A DNA stretch of 64,000 bases from Blastomussa wellsi (lineage: Eukaryota > Cnidaria > Anthozoa > Scleractinia > Plerogyridae), in the NCBI GenBank assembly GCA_947652115.1, contig OX393562.1, positions 19,107,747 to 19,171,746 of the forward strand, given 5' to 3'. Positions within the stretch are counted from its first letter, which is position 1. Every line of letters begins with the position of its first letter. This document shows, piece by piece, positions 1 through 13,200 of the stretch. Made by a program: the position numbers and the translations under genes. The notes beneath the pieces were generated by a model. That model did not search any database, was not told where the DNA came from, and saw nothing but the letters and a program-made list of their open reading frames with translations.

Positions 1-94
1 AAAAGTAGTTATCTTAATAGGTCCCCATTGGAGGCTAGTGATCCAATAGGAAGGCGCTTGTTAATTTCTGGTTACAATAACAGTTCAGGTAAGT

Positions 95-400
95 AAGGAA
101 AAGTCTGTTCATGCGCCTAGTGGCCCATCAGGCCAGAGCTTATCCCGGTTTCCTTAGCATGAAGCAACAGAGAGTATTTCTACTCCCCCCTGGATGGGAT
201 GCTAGTCCATCGCAGGGTCATCCCCTCACAGCAGTTAATTCGCCGGTATCCATTTATACACCAAGGCGAAGAGAGGCGCTGTGAGAGTGTCTTGCCCAAG
301 AACACAACGTGGTGACCCAGGCCACCGGCGGCTCCAGACCGGACCGTTCGTTCCGGAGTCGAGAGCATATTTACCCAATAGGCCACAGCGTCTCCCATAC
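95..400 (-). repeat. Diverged full-length tRNA-derived SINE (copy 1)
   Basis: Read on minus, this segment has a degenerate tRNA-like head near 330-400. A body containing TTCTTGGGCAAGACACT and TGTATAAATGG follows, then the tail block GATGGACTAGCATCCCATCC and AAACCGGGATAAGCTC. The same order occurs in the better preserved copy at 45847-46140. The A and B boxes are decayed, so it is an old insertion. Confidence 0.75.
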
Positions 401-575
401 AACAACAGGAAGTGACTGAAAATATTTTTATCTCCACTGGATAGGGTGCTAGTCCCTTGCTCTAAGCAAGGAAATCATACAGGAAGAGGGACTCTTTAGC
501 GCACGCGAGTGTGAAAGGTCAATCAAGCACTAGCAAGCCCTTTGAATCACTCACTGGTTGTATGTAAATAAAACT

Positions 576-935
576 TTAAAGGGACACTGTCACCATTTTT
601 AGCATGATTTTGGAAATCTCTAAAACATATATCGATCTTTGGAAGCTGAGCAATAATGGTTTTATTTTGTAGAGCAGTACTCAACAAATAATTAGAACCC
701 ATTAGGAAGTGCGGATGGCTAACGATGGCGAGGATGGAAGTGGATTGTGATCTGGATTTTTGAAAAAGCGTCGGGATGTCAGTTTTTCAAAGATTTTTAA
801 ATCTTAAAAACAAACTTAAAAAAACTTTTAATCATTTAGTTAGAGCTAATTAAGTTCTTATTACATAAATTTAGGAATCATTTCGTGAACCTATAACAGT
901 TTTAGGCAAATATATCGTGACAGGGTCCCTTTCAG
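576..935. mobile_element. MITE with AAAGGGAC...GTCCCTTT ends
   Basis: TIRs AAAGGGACACTGTCAC (from 578) and its near reverse complement GTGACAGGGTCCCTTT (917-932) enclose about 350 AT-rich bases with no coding signal. It resembles the element at 46490-46736. It lies 3' of the last NOC3L exon seen, so it is probably intronic. Confidence 0.6.
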
Positions 936-1232
936 TCAAGAATAAGTAGAAGGAGACATTAACGCCTCGACAGATCCAGAGGAGCACATTCTTCAACTCC
1001 CCAACCTCCACCACCATGTTTACGTTCAAAAAAAGTATAATGCCACCCAAAGGGTCCAGCAATTTTAGCTGACCCTTCACCCTGCCCCTTAAAGAGCTAG
1101 GAAAGCTGAGGTGAACTTCAGGGTCTCATTTCTGACCCCACCTGCACTTTAAATATAACCCATCCCCTCTTTCCAGTAAAACTAGATCTGTGACATAACG
1201 AAAAAAAAAAACCAATCAGTTCCATCTCTTAC

Positions 1233-4200
1233 CAGCATGAATTTGGAGGAGAGATACGTAGAGCATGCCGTAAAACCCTCGTGGATCAATGTTCAGAGCT
1301 TCACCTGTTTGTACACAAAGCAAGGTTGAGTTGGTGCACTCAGTGCTTCATTTCATTCGTCTAATCTTTGTGTAAGCATGCATGGCACATTCATAGTTAT
1401 TCTGATTGTTATTCTACGATCAATAAATAGAGCGACTACCTGAATGCTGTCATTCAAACACCGAGTTTCTCACAAACTGCTTTGTGAAGAAAAGCGATTA
1501 ACTCGGAATGCTTCAGCTTATCTCACCGCTAATTTTCTTTTTTTATCACTTTACTATCAAACGTTGTCTCATTGTTGTATGTAAAAAAATGCATGACATT
1601 AAAACAAAGTTGACACCAGAACAGTTATGGTCCACAAATCACACACAGTAAACTTTACATTAATTACCCAAATGGCTAATGATTACAGAGTTGAATCTAA
1701 CTTAAATATCCCCACCAACCTTGACCAGACAGAATTTTAAATGCTGTCAGTACGCAGTTAAGAGTTTCTCTAAGGGTCAGCTCCTACGAATGGAAAACAG
1801 CAATTGAGTCAAATATGAAATAATGAAAGCAAAAAGGGAAACTTAACAATCTCCAAGGGTAATTAACACAATTACAATGAGCAAAAATCACGTTCAAAAA
1901 GAGTAATAACTATTAAATAAGCTTGTGAAAACACAATGGAAATTTTATCTGACTAAGACTTTTGAATTAATAATTACTATTTTCTGATCTTCACCTCCCC
2001 CCTTCGCCCACTCCTGAAACAGTGTTACCACATTACAGCATAGCTGGGCAGAAAAAGATCAACACAGTATTGGGGTTGGGGAGCAAGGATGTAAACACGT
2101 AAGCAGAATTGTCTAATTGACAGGAAAAAGTGCATGTCCCAAGAATTTGTTCCATGATAACATTGTAGAACTCTCAGGTGCAATCTACAGTCAGAGATCT
2201 AGTTTTCCTGTCTGATCTAACAGGTAGCCATAGCAAGTTGAACCTCGAATGTTCAGCAATTTGTTACTCTAAGAGGAGGAGGTTGCTGAATGAGAGTCAA
2301 AAGAAACAGATTGCCTTTTTGAGTTAGATTGGAAAGCGAATTTCAAAAGGCAGTAAATGGCTGGTAATAATGCCATGCCATTTTGTGCAGTGTAGCCGCA
2401 AGCATTACGATTTATACACCTGCAAAATCAATTTAGCATGCACAGTGAAATTCAGAAATTGTGTGCGCATGTAACGTTGCAAGTTTTGCAATGTGCATAC
2501 CACGTTTTTACCATCACCATCAGTTGTGGCAAGGCTCCATGCAGGCAAAGGAGAAAGTTTTCTTTTTTCCGATGCACTAAGGAAACTTAATTAACTTTGT
2601 TTATACACAGAAGAAGCAGGAGGAGGAGGCATCTATACCCCTGCGAGCTAAACAATGTATACCTTGTTGCTTAGAAGAGCCTGAAGAGCAGCCATCAGAT
2701 CACTAAAGAAGTCGACATTGATCAGGTGTGCAAATTTGGCAAGTCCCTCAAGAACAGGAGACAACAGTGGCGAGTGCCCCACTGCCTTCAAAACCCGAAA
2801 ATATGTCACAAACACAAACTTCAGGATCTCTGTTTGCTGTGTAAAGAGAAAGAGAAATTACTACAATCATTGCTTTAAAAGTGTAGCTTCTTTTTACAAA
2901 AATAATGATTGCAAGTGCACTGCTTGAAAACAATGGTTGATGAGAGTAGACAGTGAAATGGACGTAACTTTTCCAGTGTCCACGGCCACCCAACAAACTT
3001 TTTTGACAAGTTATAATTAGCCAATTAGAGAGTGTGAATTTGTTTGAGCTGTCCTGCCTCCTTGCAATGTTCAAAGCTGTTGTCACAAAACCTGTTGCGC
3101 TTTTAACAAGGAGCCAGGACAACTCAAACAAATTTGCGCTCTCTGATTGGCCAACATGTCAAAAATGTTTGTTGGGTGACCATACTAAGGCGTGTCACGC
3201 CATAATGTGACAAAAGGCAACTGTTCCTTTTGGATGTGTGGTGTAATCGATTACGTAATGTTATTTCCCAGTAGCCTTTGGGGCACGGTATTCAGACCTC
3301 GTGGTCGACCATGTAATGTTCTATGGCCGCCTGATTAAACTGTTGTGTTGCCGTACTCATCTGCCTGCTTTATGGCCCAATAATACCACAGGATGAACTT
3401 GTCAGCTTCAAGTAGGAAAACGTGATCTTACTACTTTTCATTACAACACACCCACCAGCTTGGCTCTTTTTTGTTGGCTTTCAACAGCTTCAGTTTCTTG
3501 AAGTTCTTTGTCCAGTTTTTTCATTTCCCTTTTTCTCTAAAACAATAGCATTTAATTAACAACAAAAGTTCAAACAAGTAAAACAAAACTACTCCAGGAA
3601 CAAGGATGTCAGATTTCCTAAACCAAGCTAAATGGATTTGTGAATTTAATCTCTGTGATTATGGTAAAATATACAGTCATGCACATACAGCAATAAGTGG
3701 TAAAAAATAAGAACTTTATAACAGTTTACAACGTAGAAGACTAACTTTAAAAGAACTTTCTAACAGTTTGCACCAGGATTGAACACAAGATAGCATATAT
3801 TAAGCACTTCCCGTTTGAGTGCATTTTTTGGCATTTTGTATTACTTTTCTTTGACAGAATTATGTGCATTTTGGGAACTTTTATCAATGAGGACACTTTG
3901 TGGTGTCTACATGTACATATCCCTGGCTCACACCTTCATGTATGTTATTTAAAGGGTCTCAGTCATCTGAAGTCAACTTTGGTCATGTTTAAAATTGCCT
4001 TCAAATCAAAAGACACCTTGAAGTAATTGTTTACTAAGGAGGAAAACACCAAAGGTGTAAAAATAAACATGGCAAGAAACAAGGATGGCTTTGAACGAGT
4101 AGATGGCATGCAGTCTCTATTTTGCTCCAAAATCTGTAAAGAAAGTGAAATTTTGCGAGTGCTATTTTTGAGGGGCGAGCGGCAATCCGCGAGCCGCGGG

Positions 4201-7200
4201 TTTCGTGGGTGCCAGCTGGAAAATAAACTCCAGCTGGTGCCCACGAAACTCGTGGCTCGCGGATTTGCCACTCGCCCCTCGAAAATAGCACTCTCAAATT
4301 TTCGCTTTCGCGAAGGATTTTGGATCAAAATGGAGACTGCTCGCAGTCTATTGAATGAGTTGAGGAGGATCGTAATTGACAAAATCAAAATCAAAATCAA
4401 AATGCGTAATCCATGACAGAGCTTTAACATATAACAAGTTTCATTACATGGAGGTTATGAAAACAATGCACCTTCTTTTCTTTCTTGGACATCTTTCCTT
4501 TGAGTTTCTTTTCCATTCTATTCTTGTTTTTCTCAATCTTCAGTTCCACTGCAGACTTCTTCTCATTGTGTTGTTTAAGCGACTGTATATCAATATTGCT
4601 AATTCTCAAGTGCAGTAATGTTTCTAAAATCTGTGTTTCAATAAGAAATAAAATAGTACATATTAAGAAAGCAGCACTCTAGTAACTTTTGGCCCTAAAG
4701 TCTGAAAAACTAAAAAGCCTCTCACTGACTTAAATGTGACAGGGCTTAAAGGAGCAGTGTCATGGCATTTGAAGTCAATTTCCCATTTATTTTCAAATTT
4801 AAGGGAATCTAAAAGTAAGAGTTTTCTAATGATGAAAAACACCAACAGGATACTAAAATGCTGAAATTATACAAGGATTGTTTCGAATGACAACGAAAAA
4901 GACCGATTACAAACAACGAACTTGAAAAAACTTGCCAGTTTTTTCAAGATGAGTTTCCGTGACGTAGCTCCTTTAAAGTCTGAATAAATTAGATAATTGT
5001 ATCACAAACAACTTAATTTGGAAGCATTGTCAAACATGTACAGTCGTTCCAACAATATCATCACCAGTTCCAAATAACTTACAATGATAACCTTGCAGAC
5101 AGATGCAGATTTAACACTGACATTTCAATAATAAAAATAATAATGATAATAATACTTACACAAGGTTGCACTCTAAATCCTTTACTTTTCACAAATTTAC
5201 AGATAACTTTCACAGCCTGACAGGATCAGTATGTCAATGTTAGCTAATAACATTCCTCACAAATAATCAGACTCAATATAATTATGACTTGTACATAATA
5301 CCCAAGGCATACAAGACCTGAATAGACAAGTTCGGCTAACATGTTTACATCCTTGTTGAAACCCAGTTCAGGTCATGTGATGATTCATTTGGGAGGTTAC
5401 AATTGTGCAATTTGTCATACACAACTGATTGCATGCAAGTATGTATGAACAAAACAATTGTAACCTCCCAAATGAATCATCACATGATCTGAATTGGGTA
5501 GCAACAAGGAGGTAAACACGTTAGCCGAATAGGTCGATCTAAATAATTTTATCAGGAAAACATTGTGGATTTAAATCTAATAGCCCTCGGAACATTTTCA
5601 ACATTTACACCTTAGCAAGCGAGTGAAATTAGGTGGCAGACATCAAGCACAAAGGGCTAAAAGTTTGAGAATTACAAAATCAGGCAAAGGTTTTGAGAAT
5701 AATAACCCATAGATACCATCATGTGAGTACAGAGTACACCAGAACACAGGTGTTGACGCAATGGTGTTGACAATTTCGATGCAAACACATGGGATATACC
5801 AAGCCATTCTGTACACACAACACAGGAATACATCTAAAATTGTTTAAAGCCAATGTGGGTACAACTTTGTCACCTAACCCCAAAAATTATTTTTCGCTAA
5901 AATAAACCTTTGCACTAGTTCGAAATGCAACCCAGGAATAGACCCATGCCCCTTCTGACTCGGTTGTAGAACAAATGATGCACAGTTTTTCGTAACTTTC
6001 GAATGCTATAAATAGTCAGCATTTGGTAAAAAGGAGAAACGAAAGGTGCAGTGCGTTTCGAACTGGTGCAAAGCTTTATTTTAGCGAAAACTAATTTTTA
6101 GGGTTTAACTATAAGCAATTGCTAGAATGGGCTAATTTGCCCACCTTAATGAACCGTAGATTGCAAGATATAGTGACCATCATGTATAAAGTAAAATTTA
6201 AGCTAGCACCAAGTTATATACAAGATTTATTTTCAACAAATCATATAGTGTATAACTTAAGAATTAAAGAATTTGCTATTCCAAGATTTAAATCTATTCA
6301 TTATGGCAAGCATTCTCTTAGGTATCTAGGACCTGTGTTATGGGCTAAGCTACCTTCCCGTATTAGGACTCTGCATTCACTAGCGGGTTTTAAGAGGGCA
6401 GTTAGAGGACTGGATTTGGAAATGCTAATGGACGATGGTGGCTGTGTGGACTGCTTGGTTTGCAGCGCATGATTCTTATTTATGTGTTAGGCTTTTATCG
6501 TCTGGAAATCAAGGTGCCTTGGCCTAACTCTGCTGACCGCAAATTTCAGTTTTATTTAATTATACATATAATTTAATTTATTATATATATTGCAAATGGA
6601 TGAATTATAATTGTGAGTGTGTAGGAAGAGAGAGTGAGTTGGTTTTAGAGAGAGAGTTAGTGTAGAATTTGTACATATTTTATATCTATATTATTCTTGT
6701 ATTAATATTTAGTTATTTATTAGAGAGAGGTAGAGAGAGCGAGCTAGTTTGGAGATAGAATCTGTACATATCTTACATGTAAATTATTCGTATATTAATA
6801 TTATGGTTATTTATTATTTTATTTAAATTATTTTGTTGTGTCCTTACTTAGTGGTTTTATTACTGCTATTTTTTACAATTGACACATGAATAAAGTTATT
6901 GATTTGATTGATTGATTGTTAGGTGCACTTTAAAGAAATAAAAAAGCCGTAGGCATGCTTTGCTTTGTAGCACTTACAGTAATAAGGAGATGAGAAGAGC
7001 ACCCACGACATTGTTTAGGAGAAAAACTCGCCTGGGGCTGGTATTTCACCCTACACTGACTTCTTTGTGCTCTCAGTGCCTCACTTCCTTCTGTGCTTTA
7101 TACGTGTAACAGGACAAATCAAATTCAAGTCTTTACCAAAACCACTAGCCAAGTACAATCTGTACTTACCTCTAGAGAAACACTTCCAACAGAATCTTGT

Positions 7201-10200
7201 TTAAACAATGTAATGAAAGAATCACAGCACAACTTTGAAATCTAAAGGGAAAGGCAATTGTACATTCTTGTGTATTTATTAACATAATTATAGTTTGTGT
7301 CAAATCCTGTGTTACATGTGTTTGTACATGCACTGTGTCAAGGGAGGGGGACGTTTGTCCTCTCGTTAGTGACTAAATTAAACAATTATTTTGGTCTCAC
7401 TTACTGTAGTCTCAATCAGTCCCCCCTAATAACACCACCACCTCTGGGTGGTTCACTTGCTGAAGAACTGCTTGATTTAAGGAGCCTCAAAGAGGTTTTC
7501 AACTTTGTTCACACTTTCATTGCTTGCAACAGTTTGGGATCGCGATTTTCATTAAAGATGTGCAAGTGAAATGTGCAATTCAACAGGAAATGAAACGTGC
7601 ACACATTTTATCTTGAAAATTTGCTTGGTGGCCTACCTTGAATTTTTGCATGTGAGTAACTATTTCAGTATGCTGTTTAAAATAGAAATTCAGGAAATTC
7701 ATGTACAGGAAAGGCCTTTTTCAATATCATTAAATTTTTGTCATGATATAATTATTTTTATGAGAGCAATGAAAGAAATAAATCAACATTGAAATGGCAT
7801 CAACGGAAACTGGGAAAAAATCCGAGTCCCAGATGAGATTTGAACCCACGACCCTCAGTGATCCAGTAGGATGCTCTAACCACTGAGCTACTGGAGACTC
7901 TATGGCGAGCAAGGGTCAAATGTGGGTCTTGACTGGAACTGCATCGCGCAGTTACTCAGTCAATTGATGAAAGGCACACATAGCCATATAGCTCTTAACT
8001 GCATCGCGCAGTCACATTAAAGCACATCGAAGATGCGACCAACCAACCTCCAAGAGAGCAATGAAAGAAATAAATCAACATTGAAATGGCAACATTGAAA
8101 CCGCGCGATGCAGTTCCAGTCAAGACCCACATTTGACCCTTGCTCGCCATAGAGTCTCCAGTAGCTCAGTGGTTAGAGCATCCGACTGGATCACGGAGGG
8201 TCGTGGGTTCAAATCCCATCTGGGACTCCGATTTTTTCAGAGTTTCCGTTGATGCCATTTCAATGTTGATTTAATTATTTTTATGTGATTTTTTTATTTT
8301 GAAAACAACAATTAAAATAAAAATTTTGGGGTTCTTTTTTCAGTGTAGAGATGCTGCCACGGAAACCATTATGATGTCATACAGTAAATGTCCTTAGAGT
8401 ATCACCCAGCAACAGAGTTGTAAATGAATTTTAACTTTGCCGACTTTTCTTTAATCCTTAACCTTTTTCAAGCACTATAACAATGTTCATTGCCTAACCT
8501 GGCAATCCAGAAATTTATCATTCATTCTCGGTACAAGCACTGCAATAAGGTTTGTGTGAAAGTTGAAGTGAGGCAAGGATGTCAGAAGATCACACATACA
8601 CTGGACTGCAACAAGCATCAAACTCTGAAAAAGAAAATTAGTAAAAACAATCAAGATACTTTATCACAATCTCTATCTAGCATGACCTCATCCTCCACAG
8701 AGTGGCATTTTTTTTGCAGGGCATTCAATTAACAGTCATGCCACATTTTCGACAATATCTTTCGTTCTATTGAAGTAATTTAATTTTACACAAATTCATT
8801 CCATCTCGGTCCTTTCGGCGTCTTCGTTTGCCATCAGATGGCATCCTTCCCACGCATGAAGGTTGAAACCATTGTTTTGCAATAGATGAATTGCAAATAC
8901 TCATTTTTTTTTCATTAAAATCACTTCATTCCTGAACCAGAACTGTTATATTCTCGGCCAAAGATTACAGAAATCTTCTCCAAAGCCCTCTTCAATTATA
9001 AACTGCTCATTTGACACCATGTTTACATGGCCTTTAGCTGCAAGCAACAACACTGTTGTTGATAATATTTTGCAATCATGTCCAAACGCCAAAGGAATGT
9101 GTTTGTCATGATTTCTAGTTCTCCCAGAGGGAATTTCAAGCAAACATTAATCATAGGGCCCTTAGGACTTAATCATACTGTACGGTCCTGGGATTGTTTA
9201 TAATGTCGAGCAAACTCGACATCCACATTCAGAAACACGAAATGAGATGTCAAGTTTGTTTGACAACCGCATCAAAAGAGTTAATCAGCTTGCTACACTT
9301 CTTCTCAGTGACAGGTGTGGTGGCCTAACGGTTAGAGCACTTTCTTGTCACTTTAATTTTATAAAAGAAACAGAAAGGCAGAAATACTCTCAGCTGTTAC
9401 CTCTGATGCAATCTTGTTGTTTACTGCGCCATTTGTAGCAGTTGTTTTCCGATGTTTCACACTTTCTGAAGTTAGAACAAAATACATATTTTTGTTCTTA
9501 ATCTATCATACATGTAAGATTATTATCTCTTTTTGTTTAACTATAATTATATTAATTAAATGGCAGGGATAAATTTAAAGTTACTTGTACTCTTGAGCAG
9601 TCTGTGCAATTCAAAACTGATCTTTGCAGCTATACCTTGAACAGTCTCCTCCAGAATTTGTAAGTACTGTTGGTAGTATTTCAAAAGCCCTTCCTCATAT
9701 TCTCTCAGTTTTTTAACTTCTTTAGATAACTGAAATAAGAAAAATAAAATTCAACTTGTAAATAAGTACTAGGGTTAGATACATTATGCTCGTAAATTTG
9801 ACCATTATGCTTTTTAGCGTCACCCTAAAAATCATGCCATTATGCCGAAAATTATGCTCGTGTGATGCCGGCTGAAATTTTGCCCTTGAATCCACGGTAT
9901 TATCCAAACAAGTTTGGGACCCTCGGGACCTACCTTGTGATTGTTGTCAGGACCTGATATAATGCTGTAACCAGGCCTCTTAACCAGTAACCAAGCCTTA
10001 GAAAGAGCTGAATAATCATACAGGAGGCGAATTCGATAAACGATATTTTTTCTCACATTTTCACTGAAAATAGGGAAAATATTAGTTTTGTAGCATTATG
10101 CTAAATTATACTAGAAACTTGGCCATTATGCTGGCATTATGCTCGATGCTCTGACCATGCCATTATGTGCAAAATTATGCCGGCATAATGTATCTAACCC

Positions 10201-13200
10201 TAATAAGTACAGAGGTTAGGTATACATCGGAAATGACAGATACAAAAATATGTGAATTAACTCACTGTTACACCTTGCTCTTTTTCTGAAGCTGTTCGAA
10301 TTGGATACCTGAAATCAAATCCCAAAACAGAACCATAAAAATAGTAAAGAACAATATAATTATATGGCATTATAAAGAAGAAATGATCAGTTATAACATG
10401 AGCTCAGGTCATTTACTAGGTTCATATATGTCATGCATCCCGCAAATTGTTAAGGGAAACCTCACGGAATTCTCACAAGTAACCTACAATGGACTGGCAT
10501 CCCACCCAGAGGGAGTAATAATAAAAATAAATAATTACATGAATTTATATAGCACCTTTTCACAGCGATTCAAAGGCACTAAATATAGATCAAATATCCA
10601 AAAAGTAAAATGTTATTATTAAAATATAAAGAAAGCATAAAAGAAAACAATTACCAGTAATTAAAATTAATTGCGAGTAAGATGTTAATAAAGGTCTTAA
10701 GGTCTATTGAAGGTCTTTAGTGAGTTTACATGTACTTTATTTGAGATATTGAACCCTGAGAAATACTTGACATGGTGCCTATTTTGATGTTACTATGGCA
10801 ACACTCTTGGCTCAAGTCTCTTTCCTCCTTAACTGTATCATTGCCATTGATGGCAGTATATGGACCTGTTTGAAACTGTCATACACAATGTCCACATTGC
10901 ACTGGGTATCCAGTGTTGCCAATAGCAACATCAAAAATAGACAACATGTGCTGTATTTTTTAGGGTACAATACTTGTGCCAAGTTTCAGGGTACAATACT
11001 TGTGCCAAGTTGCAAATATGTTGCTTTATTCTTTGCAGATATATTCTTCATTTTGTGTTTTGACCCCATACCGAAACCACCAATAATTCGAATACAACAA
11101 TGGAAATATCACAGGAATGAAATTAAACAAGATATTAAAATAAATAAAACACCATTCTTCCTTATTTTGAAAGGGCTTTCAAAAATAAGCTTAAATTACT
11201 TTTTACTTCATGGGCACTGTAAACAAAGCATAATTATAATTAGAAGTGTGATCAGAGCATTCATTAGTAACTGACCCTGGTATGACATCCTTAAACACAG
11301 TCAATAAAGAAACCATTGCCAGTTTTTTAGTTGTTATTCTGACATCGGTATCCTTCTCATTACAAAGGAAACATAGCTCCCGGAGTTCAGATACCTTTAA
11401 ATACAATAATAAATGGATTACGTGTGAATTAGCAGAAAAACCAATCACATAATTTAATTTTCAGTTTTGTATTAAAGAGAATTCAGCTATGTTAATCAAT
11501 GCTGTCAGATAAAAATGTTAAGCCTAAGCGACAAGATTGCATGGTGATTGATCAGTTGGGACCTTCTCTGCAGCTTTTTTGGTAGATTAGGAAAAATCAT
11601 GCCATGTTGTTAGATCTGATTAGTATTTGCTGCAGGTGTAGTTAGGAGCGGCGCACAACTGGTGTGATAGCTTGGTGCAAGTGGAGCACTTCAAATTCTA
11701 AGTAACACCAACTTTTCTTTTTGCTGGTTGACCAACTCCAGTTCTCAAACAAGTCGTTGTTGCCTTTTTTCTGATGGTGATGAATGGTCGAGGACAGGCC
11801 TAATGTGAGGCTCATCGCAAAATTGAGGGAGATGATCGAATACACGTAATTGAGCTTGCGGTAACGGTCGAAATGCATAATCCTCCAGTTGAGGTTTAGA
11901 CTTGGATTTTTGTGACATGACTATAATGAGAATGGAACACAAAACACAAGAGATCGACTATTAATAAAAGTCGAGTGGGCATTCGCTCCCAGAATGAGAT
12001 CAATGAGATAAGCGATGGCTAGCTCGAGGTTAATGGAGAGCGATCTGAAAGCCGATACCCAAAACGCGCTGAAGAAGACTAGCCCAAACTGGGGGTGTTC
12101 TCTATGGCAATTATCAACCATCACCCATGGTGATCTTTGTATGTATTCAGTACATGCAGAAGCTCTCTATTTCTACCCACAATCATTTGGTTTTGGTGAA
12201 AAAGTGTGCAACATTGATGTCATGACCACAAATCCTTTATTTAAACACAACATACATGTAAGCAAAAAGACTTGCTTGCAGGGTCCTATGTACATTAAAA
12301 TTAACAGTAAAGGTGTACATAATTTTCAGGGTTGTCAATAACCGCCGGCGACTGGCGATATCGCCGGCTACTTAAACGTTTTTTCCGGCTACAATTTGGC
12401 GGAGGTAAGTGGGAAAAAAGCGTTCATAACAAAAACGCTTAAAAAAGGGCCCCCAGTGTGGTCTACTTCCAAAATATCTCCGCATACTTCAAATCTTATT
12501 GACAACCCTGAATAGTATGACAGTACTCACACTTCCCTCAGGGTTTTCCAAAATGGTGTTTGATAACTCGGCAATCTTAAGTTTTCTTTGAATAAGCTTC
12601 TGTCTTCTTTGATTGAACAGTTCAACCATACTCAATACAGGGGGTGGAGAGGAAACTCCAGATACTTGTTTGGCATCTTCTGAAACTGGTTCCTCTCTGT
12701 CAATTTCCTCACTTGGTGAAGGAGTCTCTTAAAAAAGAAGACAGTTTTTGAGAAATCAGACTTAACATAATAAAGATGGCCACATTCCATGCCTTGAAAC
12801 CATTTATATTTATTTTGAAGATGAGATGGGTAAAAGTGTACATGGACTTAAAATAATGATGAGACTGACTGACTAACTGACTGCAATAAGATTTTCCAAA
12901 TTTCTTTCAACTTCTGGTGACAGTATGACTAATTAGATTGTGTTGAAGTATTCTATTGGACTATTTTTTGAGACCCATACACAATGTGTTGAAGTTGGCA
13001 GGTCTACAGTACCGCTCAAATGTAAGTTACCACCGTCTCGCGAGAAACGAGACTCGCATCGCGAGAAACGAGACTCGTATCGCGAGAAACGAGACTCGTA
13101 TCGCGAGAAACGAGACTCGTATCGCGAGAAACGAGAACTGTCTCGCGAGACATTTCTCGTTTCTCGCGAGTGCACTGCAAGTACCAACTTTACGTTGTTG

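Noticed and set aside
871..1080. Next NOC3L exon after 1233
   Set aside because: No frame matches the expected QCLDVMLTKRR block; the rest of the gene is probably outside the window.
7824..8228. Two functional tRNA genes
   Set aside because: A and B boxes are present, but the anticodon stem pairs badly and repeat homology continues well outside both units, so they are tRNA-derived repeats.
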